Shown one piece after another: positions 9,261 to 17,769 of a DNA stretch of 64,000 nt. Source of the DNA: Alistipes sp. Lineage in GTDB: Bacteria; Bacteroidota; Bacteroidia; Bacteroidales; Rikenellaceae. The position numbers and the translations under genes are program-made. The DNA lies in contig JAFSDP010000007.1 of NCBI GenBank assembly GCA_017436185.1, positions 62,001 to 126,000 on the forward strand, written 5' to 3'. Every line of letters begins with the position of its first letter. The stretch's first letter is position 1. Below the pieces are notes generated by a model. That model was not told the origin of the DNA and made no database searches. It saw only the letters and a program-made list of their open reading frames with translations.

Positions 9261-10391
9261 ATGAAAAAGAAGGTAATTCTGTCGCTCCTCTTTTTGGCAT
9301 TGGGCTTCGGCTTTGCAACCGCACAAGCGCTGCCCGATAAGAAAGAGACCCTGCAGGCGATGATCAAGGTGAATGGCTACTTTATGAAGAAGTATGCCGA
9401 CTATCGCACCCCGTCGTTCGTCAAGAATGTCACCCGCCCCAGCAACATCTGGACCCGTGGCGTCTATTACGAGGGGTTGATGGCCCTCTACTCGATCTAC
9501 CCGCGCGACGATTATTATAAGTATGCCGTCGATTGGGCCAACTACCACGAGTGGGGCTACCGCAACGGCACCGTGACCCGCAATGCAGACGACTACTGCG
9601 CAGGTCAGACCTACATCGACCTCTACCGCATCTGCCCCGATCCCGAGCGCATCCGCAAGGTGCGAGCCAACCTCGATATGCTGGTCAATACGCCGCAGGT
9701 GAACGATTGGTGGTGGATCGATGCCATTCAGATGGGTATGCCCGTATTTGCCAAGATGGGTAACCTGACCGGCGAGACGAAATACTACGACAAGATGTGG
9801 GATATGTATGCCTACACCCGAAACACACACGGCGAGAAGGGTATGTACAACCAAAAAGAGGGGCTGTGGTGGCGTGACCACGACTTCGACCCTCCCTACA
9901 AGGAGCCGAATGGCAAGAACTGCTATTGGAGCCGTGGCAACGGTTGGGTTTATGCCGCTTTGGTACGCGTTTTGGAGGAGATTCCTGCCGACGAGAAGCA
10001 CCGTGCGGACTACCTGAACGACTTTGTGGCAATGAGCAAGGCCATCAAGGATTGCCAGCGCAAGGATGGCTACTGGAACGTAAGTATGCACGACGAGTCG
10101 AACTACGGCGGCAAGGAGACCAGCGGCACCTCGCTCTTCGTCTATGGTATGGCCTGGGGCGTAAGAAAGGGCATTCTGGATCGTGAGGAGTACCTTCCCG
10201 TGCTGCTGAAGGCGTGGAATGCGATGGTCAAGGAGGCGGTGCATCCCAACGGTTTCCTGGGTTATGTGCAGGGCACGGGCAAGGAGCCGAAGGACAGCCA
10301 GCCAGTCACCTACGACAAGGTGATCGACTTCGAGGATTTCGGTGCAGGTTGCTTCCTGCTGGCCGGCTCGGAGGTCTATAAGCTGCAATAA
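9261..10391 (+). CDS. GH105 unsaturated rhamnogalacturonyl hydrolase (YteR-like)
   Basis: Hydrolyses unsaturated galacturonyl-rhamnose released by rhamnogalacturonan lyase. The protein has 376 residues with a signal peptide ending at FATA-Q (about 22), and its length is close to that of YteR. The barrel motifs include WWWIDAIQMGMP with the presumed catalytic Asp154, SRGNGWV near 225 and a C-terminal DFGAGCFLLAGSE. It lies alone between the HTCS gene and a terminator, so it is probably transcribed from its own promoter in the 116-base gap or by read-through from the regulator. No lipobox is visible, so it is probably periplasmic, unlike the lipoprotein GH105 at 2987. Confidence 0.93.
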   Translation: MKKKVILSLLFLALGFGFATAQALPDKKETLQAMIKVNGYFMKKYADYRTPSFVKNVTRPSNIWTRGVYYEGLMALYSIYPRDDYYKYAVDWANYHEWGYRNGTVTRNADDYCAGQTYIDLYRICPDPERIRKVRANLDMLVNTPQVNDWWWIDAIQMGMPVFAKMGNLTGETKYYDKMWDMYAYTRNTHGEKGMYNQKEGLWWRDHDFDPPYKEPNGKNCYWSRGNGWVYAALVRVLEEIPADEKHRADYLNDFVAMSKAIKDCQRKDGYWNVSMHDESNYGGKETSGTSLFVYGMAWGVRKGILDREEYLPVLLKAWNAMVKEAVHPNGFLGYVQGTGKEPKDSQPVTYDKVIDFEDFGAGCFLLAGSEVYKLQ

Positions 10392-10488
10392 GGAATAGAA
10401 AAGAGATAAGAGATTAAGTGTTAATTTTAGGTTTAAGAAGGTCCGACGACGGGACCATAGGTTAATAATTGGTTTAGGTTTATTGGAG

Positions 10489-10521
10489 ACGGGCATCTGC
10501 ACAGGGCGGATGCCCGTTTCG
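10489..10521 (+). terminator. Terminator after GH105
   Basis: ACGGGCATC at 10489-10497 pairs with GATGCCCGT at 10509-10517 and is followed by a short T-rich run. It is about 100 bases after the GH105 stop. Confidence 0.65.
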
Positions 10522-10549
10522 TTTGTGGTTGGGTGGGCAGGAGCATAAA

Positions 10550-10580
10550 AAGGGCCGCCGAACGAAAGTTCGACAGCCCT
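10550..10580 (-). terminator. Terminator after small lipoprotein gene
   Basis: Read on the minus strand, the arms of about 13 bases (one mismatch) enclose the loop TTTC and run into a short T-tract. It follows the stop of the lipoprotein gene by about 20 bases. Confidence 0.75.
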
Positions 10581-10602
10581 GTATCAGAGAGGAACAAACC
10601 CT

Positions 10603-10911
10603 CTATTTCTTCTTCCAGACGCCTTCGAAGAAGGGAGCTTCGCCCACCAACTGATTCTTCTCGAATTGGTAGAGGTTGGCCTTAATCATCCCGTTGATAT
10701 GGACCGTCAGGACCTCACCCTCCACCGTATAGGGGCTTACGAGGGTGATGGGGCCGGGAGCCACATAGCGACACACGGAGTCGTTCAGAAACTCGATGTA
10801 ATCAACCGTAGGGTCGCCATCAACAAGTTCGTAGCGCACCACGTTCGAGCGATTGCAACCCACCGCCGTCAAAAGCGTAGCAAAGAGAAGTGCAAAAAGA
10901 AGTTTTTTCAT
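10603..10911 (-). CDS. Small lipoprotein of unknown function
   Basis: A 102-residue protein with a clear lipoprotein signal peptide: MKKLLFALLF leads to the lipobox LTAVGC (Cys19). An in-frame ATG six codons upstream (10929) is possible, but the KKLLF start gives the standard signal. The mature part is a small beta-rich domain (YTVEGEVLTVHING) without a family I recognise. It is downstream of susD but separated from it by a strong hairpin terminator at 10931-10969, so it is either a low-level read-through gene or has its own promoter. A surface accessory role in glycan binding is possible but not shown. Confidence 0.75.
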   Translation of the reverse strand: MKKLLFALLFATLLTAVGCNRSNVVRYELVDGDPTVDYIEFLNDSVCRYVAPGPITLVSPYTVEGEVLTVHINGMIKANLYQFEKNQLVGEAPFFEGVWKKK

Positions 10912-10930
10912 CTGAAGTGTTGTTTTCATC

Positions 10931-10969
10931 TAAAAATGGGCCTGCCTAACCCTGGTTAGACAGGCCCAT
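10931..10969 (-). terminator. Terminator after susD
   Basis: On the minus strand, 16-base arms at 10954-10969 and 10936-10951 pair with one mismatch around a 2-base loop, followed by TTTTTA. It would end or strongly attenuate the susCD transcript before the small lipoprotein gene. Confidence 0.85.
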
Positions 10970-10993
10970 CGTTCATTTAACGGTAGCTATCTA

Positions 10994-13144
10994 CTAGTAG
11001 CCCGGGTTCTGCATAGCATCCTTCTCGGCATCCGTCAGGTTGGTACCGTCAGCGTGCTGGAGCTGATCGAGGAAGGTCTGCGGAATGGGACGAAGCAGGT
11101 GCTTCTCCGATACGTTAGGAGCGGCCTCGGGGTTGAAGAGCTTGGCACGCTGTACGAGGGTCTTCGTACGGCTCAGCTCCTCCCAACGGTTCCACTCACC
11201 CAGCATCTCGCGGGTACGCTCGTTGAGGATGAAGTTGATCAGACGATCCTTCTCACCGCTTACACCCAGCTTCGACAGGACAGCCTCGTCCTCGGCGGGC
11301 AGCTGCGAAGGACCTGCAATCTGCAGGTTCGAAGCGGCCGTCGTGCGCTCGATACCGGTCGAGAGGTAGTAGGTGTTCTTCTGGATGAACGAGTACTCAA
11401 ATGCCTTGGCGTTGGTCATCTTCTCCTGCTTACCCTGAGCGTTGAAGAACTTACACTTACCCAGCGTTGCAGTCAGCGTCGAGTTGTCAGCATCACCACC
11501 GGCCGATACGGCAAATGCCATCGAACCATCGGTGTAGAACTCACGATCCTCGCCGTCCTTCCACTGACCACGAGCACGCAGCTGGTTCACCGTAGCAATA
11601 GCCTCAGCATAGCTACCGGCACGAACCTGAGCCTCAGCCTTGATCAGGTAGGTCTCACCCGTACGAGCCATAATCACGTCACGGTGGGCATCACCCTTCT
11701 CAGCCGTACGCGAACCGTCGTCGGTCTTGTTGATACCGCAGAATACGTTCGACTGGGCGGGGTTACCGTTCACACCAAAGGTGTTCATTACATACTTACC
11801 ACCAGCGAATACGGGGAATGCGTTGGGAACCCACTTGCCGGTCTCGGGGTGAACGAAGGTGTGAGCAATAGCACCACGACCTACCGTACCGAAGTCCGAC
11901 TCATTGCCATCGCGGAAGCGAGCATCATCCTTCTTGTTCAGAATGAAGATGATACCGAGGTCACCCAGAGCAGGAACCTGATCGGCCGTAATACCGTGCA
12001 GAGCAACAACATCGGCGGGCTTGCTCTGCTCGTTGTTCAGACCGTAAACAGTCTTGAAGGTCTTCCACATACGGGCATCGTTCACGTTATCGAAGATCGA
12101 GTAAGTGTACTCCGTAGGACGGCAGCGCTGGAAGTCCATACCACCGATGTACTGACCACGCTGTACCCAACCACCCGAGAAGTTCGAGAACTGCGGGTTG
12201 AAGTAGTTGTAGGTACGGTTACCGAAACGACCTGCGTTCGAAGCGGTGTGCTGGCACGACATCAGAATCTCCATCGACTCCTCAGCCTTGCAATCGATAC
12301 CGGTCCAAATCGAGTAGAGGTTGTTGTAATCGGGCTCCAGCGGGCAAGCGGCGATTACCTCGTCGCAAAGCTGAATGGCCTTCGACAGATCCTCCGAAGC
12401 GGGATAAGCCGAGTTCCAATCGGCGCAACGCTCCGACTGACGATACAGCAGGGCCTTGGCCAGGAAGTGAGCGGCCGTGTACTTGGTCCACGAACCGGTA
12501 CCACGCCAACGATCGGTGGGCAGCAACTCGTAAGCCTTCTCAAAGTCGGCAATCACCTGATTCAGGGTAGCCTCGGCGCTCGAGCGCTCGAAGGTCTTAA
12601 CCACACCGGCAACGGGCTCCAGCTGCAGAATCACACCACCATACTGAGCGAACAGACGGTAGTAGTTGTAACCACGCAGGAAGTGAGCCTCACCAAGGCA
12701 GTTCTGACGAATCTTTGCGTCCTCAACCTTGTCAGCCGAAGCGATTACAAGGTTAGCCGACGAAATACCGTAGTACATCTGATCCCACAGACCCGAAACG
12801 GGAGGGCAGTTCTTGTTGGCAGCACCGTTGGCGGGCTCGCAGTTCAGCGAGCTCAGACGGCTGTCGTAGGTGTTCCAAGGCTCGGCCGTAAGGTCGGCGC
12901 CGTTGGTGAACTCGTCGGTACCGTAGAGGGTGATACCATAGGCCCACTCGTAGCCAAAGTGCCAACGAATGTTACCATAGAGGGCCGTAGCCAGGTCCTG
13001 GATACCCTGCGAAGTCTCGAAATAGTCGGTCTGATACGACCCCTTGTTCTCCTCATCGAGGAAGCTCTCGCTACACGAGCTGAAGCCGGTAATCATAGCA
13101 ACGGCCAGCAGAGATGCGATGAACTTATTTCTGATATTTTTCAT
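10994..13144 (-). CDS. susD: SusD/RagB-family surface glycan-binding lipoprotein
   Basis: Outer-membrane lipoprotein that binds the oligosaccharide and closes over the SusC channel. The 716 residues begin with a lipoprotein signal (lipobox GFSSC, Cys24) followed by SFLDEENKG, typical of SusD mature starts. The N-terminal part holds the tetratricopeptide-like helices (GEAHFLRGYNYYRLF near 150), and the C-terminal half holds the variable ligand-binding inserts and ends with the conserved RTREMLGEWNRWEEL and LLRPIP segments. It follows susC by 50 bases on the same strand. At 716 residues it is longer than most SusD proteins (500-600), which fits a large branched ligand. Confidence 0.95.
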   Translation of the reverse strand: MKNIRNKFIASLLAVAMITGFSSCSESFLDEENKGSYQTDYFETSQGIQDLATALYGNIRWHFGYEWAYGITLYGTDEFTNGADLTAEPWNTYDSRLSSLNCEPANGAANKNCPPVSGLWDQMYYGISSANLVIASADKVEDAKIRQNCLGEAHFLRGYNYYRLFAQYGGVILQLEPVAGVVKTFERSSAEATLNQVIADFEKAYELLPTDRWRGTGSWTKYTAAHFLAKALLYRQSERCADWNSAYPASEDLSKAIQLCDEVIAACPLEPDYNNLYSIWTGIDCKAEESMEILMSCQHTASNAGRFGNRTYNYFNPQFSNFSGGWVQRGQYIGGMDFQRCRPTEYTYSIFDNVNDARMWKTFKTVYGLNNEQSKPADVVALHGITADQVPALGDLGIIFILNKKDDARFRDGNESDFGTVGRGAIAHTFVHPETGKWVPNAFPVFAGGKYVMNTFGVNGNPAQSNVFCGINKTDDGSRTAEKGDAHRDVIMARTGETYLIKAEAQVRAGSYAEAIATVNQLRARGQWKDGEDREFYTDGSMAFAVSAGGDADNSTLTATLGKCKFFNAQGKQEKMTNAKAFEYSFIQKNTYYLSTGIERTTAASNLQIAGPSQLPAEDEAVLSKLGVSGEKDRLINFILNERTREMLGEWNRWEELSRTKTLVQRAKLFNPEAAPNVSEKHLLRPIPQTFLDQLQHADGTNLTDAEKDAMQNPGY

Positions 13145-13194
13145 ATTTAAGCAGTTTTAAGTATTTTTTGAGAATCCGATCTGTTCATCCACAA

Positions 13195-16100
13195 TTAGAA
13201 ACCGATCTGCAGACCGAACGTATAACCGCGGTTGTAGAAGGTCGTACCCGTATCCAGATCCATGAAATCAACCGACGAGTAGATGTTACCCAGGTTGCGT
13301 GCCTGTGCGTAAACCTTCAGCGAGCTGATACCGATCTTCTTCAGGATCTTCGGCGAGAAGTTGTAACCCAGCGAGATGTTGCGAATCTTCAGGAACGAAG
13401 CATCACGCATAGCCAACAGGTTCGAATACTGGTCACCACCGGCCTGGCTGTAGATAGGCTTCTGGTACTCGGCACCCGGATTGTCGGGAGTCCAGTAGTC
13501 GATCTCACGCTGGTTGTACATACCCAGCTGACCCTCACCACCGGCGCTTACCATATAACCGAAGCGGCCGTAAAGCTCGATACCCAGCTCGATACCCTTA
13601 TAATTAAAGGTATTCGACCAACCCAATACGAAGTTCGGGTTCTGGTTACCCAGGATGATACGGTCATCATCGTTGATCTTGTAGTCACCATTCTGGTCGA
13701 TGGGCTTCACCTTACCGGGCTCGAAGTCGTGGCCGTTCGCATTGAACTTGGCCATCTCCTCCTCCTCACCAATCTGCCACAGGCCGGCGTTATCAATACC
13801 GAAGTGCAGGTTGATAGCCTCGCCGATGAACCACTTGTTACCGATATCGTCCTGCTTGCCGTTAGCCAGCTCTACGATCTCGTCCTTCTGGTAAGCGAAG
13901 TTGATGTTCGACATCCACTCGAAGTTCTTGGTCTGAACGGGAACGAGGTTCAACGATACATCCACACCGAAGTTCTTGGTCTTACCGATGTTGGCAAGCG
14001 TCGAAGAGAAACCGGTCAGGGTAGGAATCGTCATATTGAGCAGCAGGTCATCCGTGTTCGAGTGGTAAACATCCACCGTACCACCGATGCGGCCGTCGAA
14101 GAAGTCGAAGTCAATACCGTAGTTGTACTGCGTCGTGATCTCCCAACCCAGCTCCTTGTTGGCCATCGTCACGCTCTTACTGGTGTAGTAAGGCTCGTTG
14201 GTGGCGTAACCCGGAACGATGGTTGCACCGAAGGGAACGAAGAACGACTGAATGTTACCCAGCGTCTGGTAGGCACCTACAGCGGCGTTACCCGTTGCAC
14301 CCATACCCACGCGGAGCTTCAACTGGTTGATCCAATTTACATCCTTCATAAACGACTCCTGGTCGATACGCCAACCAATGGCAGCCGAGGGGAAGAATGC
14401 CCACTTGTTACCCTTAGCCAGTACCGAAGCACCATCATAACGACCCGATACGGTCAAGAGGTAACGATTGTCATACGAGTAGTTTACACGTGCCATATAC
14501 GAGGTCAGCTGGTTCTCCGACAGGCCGGTACCCATCGATGCGCCATAGGTAGCGGCATCGGTGATATCCACACTGCTCATATTGAACCACTCAAACTTCT
14601 CGTTCGGGATGGCGTTGGCGCTCTGATTTGTGCTCTCGTTGTTGTACTTCGAAGCGGTCTGCAGCAACGTAACACCTACGGTGTGCTTGTCGAACGTACG
14701 GTTGTAGTTGATCTGGTTGTCCAGCGTCCAAGCGAAGTAGCGGTTGGTAGCCTGGCGAGCGTAGTTCTTCGAACCCATCTTCACAGCCGAATCCTTGCTG
14801 ATGAAGATACCCTGACGGTGGTGACGGAAGTCGGGACCGAACGCAATCTTGTAGGTCAAGCCCTCCAGCGGAGCCCACATCTTACCGAAATCGAACTGGC
14901 CGTAGAAGCTACCCAATGCACGGAAGGTCTGACGGTTATCCTTCGACTTCTTCCACTCGTCGATAACGGTGTAAGCGTTAGTCGTCGAACCACCGGGGTT
15001 GGTGATGATGTCGCCATCGGCGGTGTAGGGAACCGTGTAGCGAGGCAGTGCCTTCGCAGCGTTGTAGATATCGACGGGACCCGAGCTCGACGACTGACCG
15101 GTACGCGAGTAACCGTAGTCCTGAACAGCCCACGAGCCGTTGATCGAACCACCCATCTTGAACCAAGGCTTCACCTGCAGGTCAACCGACAGAGCGAAGT
15201 TGTAGCGCTCGTACTCCTGACCCTTCTGGGTACCCTCGTTGTTCAGATAACCTACCGAGAAGAAGGACTGCATGGTCTCGGTACCACCACTACCGCTGAT
15301 CGAGTGCTCGTGCGTCACACCCGTCTGGGTTACCAGATCGGCCCAATCGGTGTTCGATACCTTCGAACCATCCCATTTGCCGTTTACCCAACCCTGGTTG
15401 ATGTTGGCCAAAGCCCAGTCATCACCCGAGAAGAAGTTCTGGTCCATCTCGTAGTTGGGCTGGTCGCCGCGAGGATAAAGCTCCTCATTGCTGTTGTAGT
15501 AAGCCCAACGACGCCACGTGATGTAATCGCTGGCGGTCATCGAAGGCGACTTGTCAACCAGCTCCTCGAGCGTTACCGAACCCGAGTAGTTGAGCGACAA
15601 CTTACCGGTCTTACCACGCTTCGTGGTTACCAGGATAACACCGTTGGCACCGCGCGAACCGTAGATAGCGGTCGAAGAGGCATCCTTCAACACGTCGATC
15701 GACTCGATGTCGTGCGGGTTGATCGTCTCGATACCACCTGCCGACAGGGGCACACCGTCCACTACATAGAGGGGGTCCGACGAAGCCGAGATCGAACGCT
15801 CACCACGGATGCGAATCTTACCCAGCGTACCGGGGCGCTCGCTCGAGGTGATATCCACACCGGCAACCTTACCCTGCATAGCCTCAAATGCGTTGTTTAC
15901 GGGGCGCTTGGTAAGATCCTCGGCCGTCACGCGTGCCACAGCACCCGTTACGTCGGTCTTCTTCATCACACCGTAACCAACAACCACAACCTCATCGAGT
16001 TGTGCCGAATCCTCCTCCAGGACTACATCGACTGCCGTGCGACCTGCTACGGTCACCTCAACGGTCTTGTAACCCAGGAAGCTCACCTGCAACGTACCGT

Positions 16101-16335
16101 TTGCGGGAACGTTTGCGAGCGTAAATTTACCGTCGATGCCGGTGGTCGTACCCTGGGTCGTGCCCTTGACTACAACACTTGCACCAATAACGGATTCCCC
16201 TGCCTTATCAAGCACGGTACCCGTGACGGACTTGCTTTGTGCGCTGGCGGCAACGGCCAGAACGGCGAACAAAGCGACGAAGAACATCCGTTTTGAGAAA
16301 CGGATCAACAGACTGGTAAAAGTTCTGTCTTTCAT
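13195..16335 (-). CDS. susC: SusC/RagA-family TonB-dependent outer-membrane transporter
   Basis: Imports oligosaccharides into the periplasm with TonB energy. In the 1046 residues: signal peptide to about 33 (AASAQ), a carboxypeptidase-regulatory-like domain (about 36-112), the conserved LDEVVVVGYG segment, the plug domain (about 125-235, with PLYVVDGVP and YGSRGANGVILVTTK), then the barrel ending in the aromatic FGLQIGF expected for outer-membrane insertion. There is no STN domain and no anti-sigma/sigma gene pair nearby, so regulation is most likely through the HTCS. It is paired with SusD at 10994-13144. Confidence 0.97.
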   Translation of the reverse strand: MKDRTFTSLLIRFSKRMFFVALFAVLAVAASAQSKSVTGTVLDKAGESVIGASVVVKGTTQGTTTGIDGKFTLANVPANGTLQVSFLGYKTVEVTVAGRTAVDVVLEEDSAQLDEVVVVGYGVMKKTDVTGAVARVTAEDLTKRPVNNAFEAMQGKVAGVDITSSERPGTLGKIRIRGERSISASSDPLYVVDGVPLSAGGIETINPHDIESIDVLKDASSTAIYGSRGANGVILVTTKRGKTGKLSLNYSGSVTLEELVDKSPSMTASDYITWRRWAYYNSNEELYPRGDQPNYEMDQNFFSGDDWALANINQGWVNGKWDGSKVSNTDWADLVTQTGVTHEHSISGSGGTETMQSFFSVGYLNNEGTQKGQEYERYNFALSVDLQVKPWFKMGGSINGSWAVQDYGYSRTGQSSSSGPVDIYNAAKALPRYTVPYTADGDIITNPGGSTTNAYTVIDEWKKSKDNRQTFRALGSFYGQFDFGKMWAPLEGLTYKIAFGPDFRHHRQGIFISKDSAVKMGSKNYARQATNRYFAWTLDNQINYNRTFDKHTVGVTLLQTASKYNNESTNQSANAIPNEKFEWFNMSSVDITDAATYGASMGTGLSENQLTSYMARVNYSYDNRYLLTVSGRYDGASVLAKGNKWAFFPSAAIGWRIDQESFMKDVNWINQLKLRVGMGATGNAAVGAYQTLGNIQSFFVPFGATIVPGYATNEPYYTSKSVTMANKELGWEITTQYNYGIDFDFFDGRIGGTVDVYHSNTDDLLLNMTIPTLTGFSSTLANIGKTKNFGVDVSLNLVPVQTKNFEWMSNINFAYQKDEIVELANGKQDDIGNKWFIGEAINLHFGIDNAGLWQIGEEEEMAKFNANGHDFEPGKVKPIDQNGDYKINDDDRIILGNQNPNFVLGWSNTFNYKGIELGIELYGRFGYMVSAGGEGQLGMYNQREIDYWTPDNPGAEYQKPIYSQAGGDQYSNLLAMRDASFLKIRNISLGYNFSPKILKKIGISSLKVYAQARNLGNIYSSVDFMDLDTGTTFYNRGYTFGLQIGF

Positions 16336-16419
16336 ACGTAAAGTTATTAAGTTAGTGAATAGGTTAGTTATCGAAGTTTGTGTTCTTTTGCCTCTCCCAC
16401 TTTAGTGGTGGTTCGTAAA

Positions 16420-16496
16420 GTAAAGATAAGCAAAATTGCACAAGTTTTCGCATTTTTTTCCGTTTTTTTCTGTTTTACCCCTCATTTTTTCCGTTT
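16420..16496 (-). promoter_or_regulatory. Candidate susC promoter and upstream direct repeat
   Basis: On the minus strand, TATCTTTA at 16421-16428 is one base away from the Bacteroidota -7 element TAnnTTTG, 85 bases upstream of the susC start. Further upstream, two near-identical copies (plus strand CATTTTTTTCCGTTT at 16451 and CATTTTTTCCGTTT at 16483) are 32 bp apart, about three helical turns. This is where an AraC-type activator such as the HTCS could bind. No good -33 element is visible, which would fit activator dependence. Confidence 0.4.
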
Positions 16497-16512
16497 AGCC
16501 AGAAAAATGGGG

Positions 16513-17754
16513 CTATTCTTGCTTCACATAGACCACATCGAGGGTCGTATAGCGACGATTTTGGTCGGCGTGCTCCATCCGTCCCAGCGGTGCGGTGAGC
16601 GGTTGGCCGTCACGCTCGGGGTCATAGACCACCCCCGTGGCGGGGTTGGGAATGGTGGCCGCCTCACGCAGGTACTCGTCGCAGAAGTTGAAGCTGCCGA
16701 ACTCGGGCCACTCGTGAATCAAAAGGTCCATACCCACCACGTCGCACGCCAGCGGGTCCTGCGAGACGATGATGCTGCAGCACCACTCGTTATTGAAGGG
16801 GGCCTTCTGCCACTTCGGTGCCGGAGGACCATTCACGTCACGGCTGCCGTAGGTGCCGTCGATGAGGAACAGCAGGCACTTCTGACCCAGATCCTTGTGG
16901 CCGATCCAATCGACCATCGTCTTGTAGCTCGGCTTGCCGTGACGCTTATCGGGGCTGATGCCGTTGTGGGCATTCATTCGCCACATAAGGTTGATGTCCG
17001 TGGCACCGTACCAGTTCTTGGCCGTCAGTGTCACGCCCGGGCCCTTGTGGGTCTTCAGCAGGGCCGAGTTAATCAAGTAGTCGGCATCGACGATGCACTT
17101 GGCCAGACCTCGGGCCATCTTACCGTTATCGACCGAGTATTTCAGCTGCTCGGGGTAGTACTCGCACTTGAGGCGACCCTCGCCGCCGAGGTTGTCGATG
17201 AAGACCACATCGGGGAACTCGCGGTGGCAGCGGTTGTAGATGCTGTCGGTGATGGCTCGGCTCGGCTCGCAGACGATAACATCCTCCTGGCGTACACCGC
17301 CGTCGTTGATGAGCGTGCGCAGCAGGGCCAGCGTCACATAGGGCGACGAGTTCAGCTCGATGGTCTCCCGATGGGTGATGGCGTTATTCATATTGAGTTT
17401 GATGGCAATCTTCTCGCCCTCCTTGTAGCCCACACTGCCCTTGCCGTGGCGCTGGTTGAAGTTTTTGAAGAGGGCCTTCCAGGCTGCCTTGGGCGAACGC
17501 TTGCCGGAGAGGGTCATAACCGCCTGACGCATCATCGCATCGGCCTTCTGTTGGTCGTTCCATCGCTCCTCGACCCAGAAACCGGTCTGCCCATCCCAGG
17601 TAGCGACACCCGGATTGTGAATCCAGGCCACACGCCCCTCGTGGATGCCCACCGGCTCGCCCAGCGGCTGGTTGGGCTGCACGAACAGACGGGGCTGTGC
17701 CGTGGCAACCATCGCAGCAACGAGGGCTACAGAGAGTAAAATCAGTCGTTTCAT
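16513..17754 (-). CDS. Secreted DUF362-domain protein
   Basis: A 413-residue protein with a signal peptide (cleavage near ATAQ, residue 20) and a DUF362 domain. Typical features are KIAIKLNMNNA near 117, the RTLINDGGV segment and the INSALLKTHKGPGVTLTAKN core near 235. The cysteine-rich ferredoxin part found in some DUF362 proteins is missing. The biochemical function of the family is unknown to me. It is the last gene of a run GH43-like, GH42, GH2, LamG/propeller, DUF362 with gaps of 6-40 bases, so it is very probably cotranscribed with the galactosidases. The 176-base gap to susC contains a possible separate promoter. Confidence 0.85.
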   Translation of the reverse strand: MKRLILLSVALVAAMVATAQPRLFVQPNQPLGEPVGIHEGRVAWIHNPGVATWDGQTGFWVEERWNDQQKADAMMRQAVMTLSGKRSPKAAWKALFKNFNQRHGKGSVGYKEGEKIAIKLNMNNAITHRETIELNSSPYVTLALLRTLINDGGVRQEDVIVCEPSRAITDSIYNRCHREFPDVVFIDNLGGEGRLKCEYYPEQLKYSVDNGKMARGLAKCIVDADYLINSALLKTHKGPGVTLTAKNWYGATDINLMWRMNAHNGISPDKRHGKPSYKTMVDWIGHKDLGQKCLLFLIDGTYGSRDVNGPPAPKWQKAPFNNEWCCSIIVSQDPLACDVVGMDLLIHEWPEFGSFNFCDEYLREAATIPNPATGVVYDPERDGQPLTAPLGRMEHADQNRRYTTLDVVYVKQE

Positions 17755-17769
17755 AGTAGATAGGTTGTT

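Noticed and set aside
13168..16296. Very long open frame on the plus strand opposite susC (1042 codons), and similar long frames opposite susD (11054-13150), PL11 (1080-2966), GH2 and GH105
   Set aside because: They mirror real genes codon by codon. The codon bias of the GC-rich genes leaves few stops on the opposite strand. The predicted proteins are repetitive in Val, Leu, Arg and Gly and lack domains or signal peptides.
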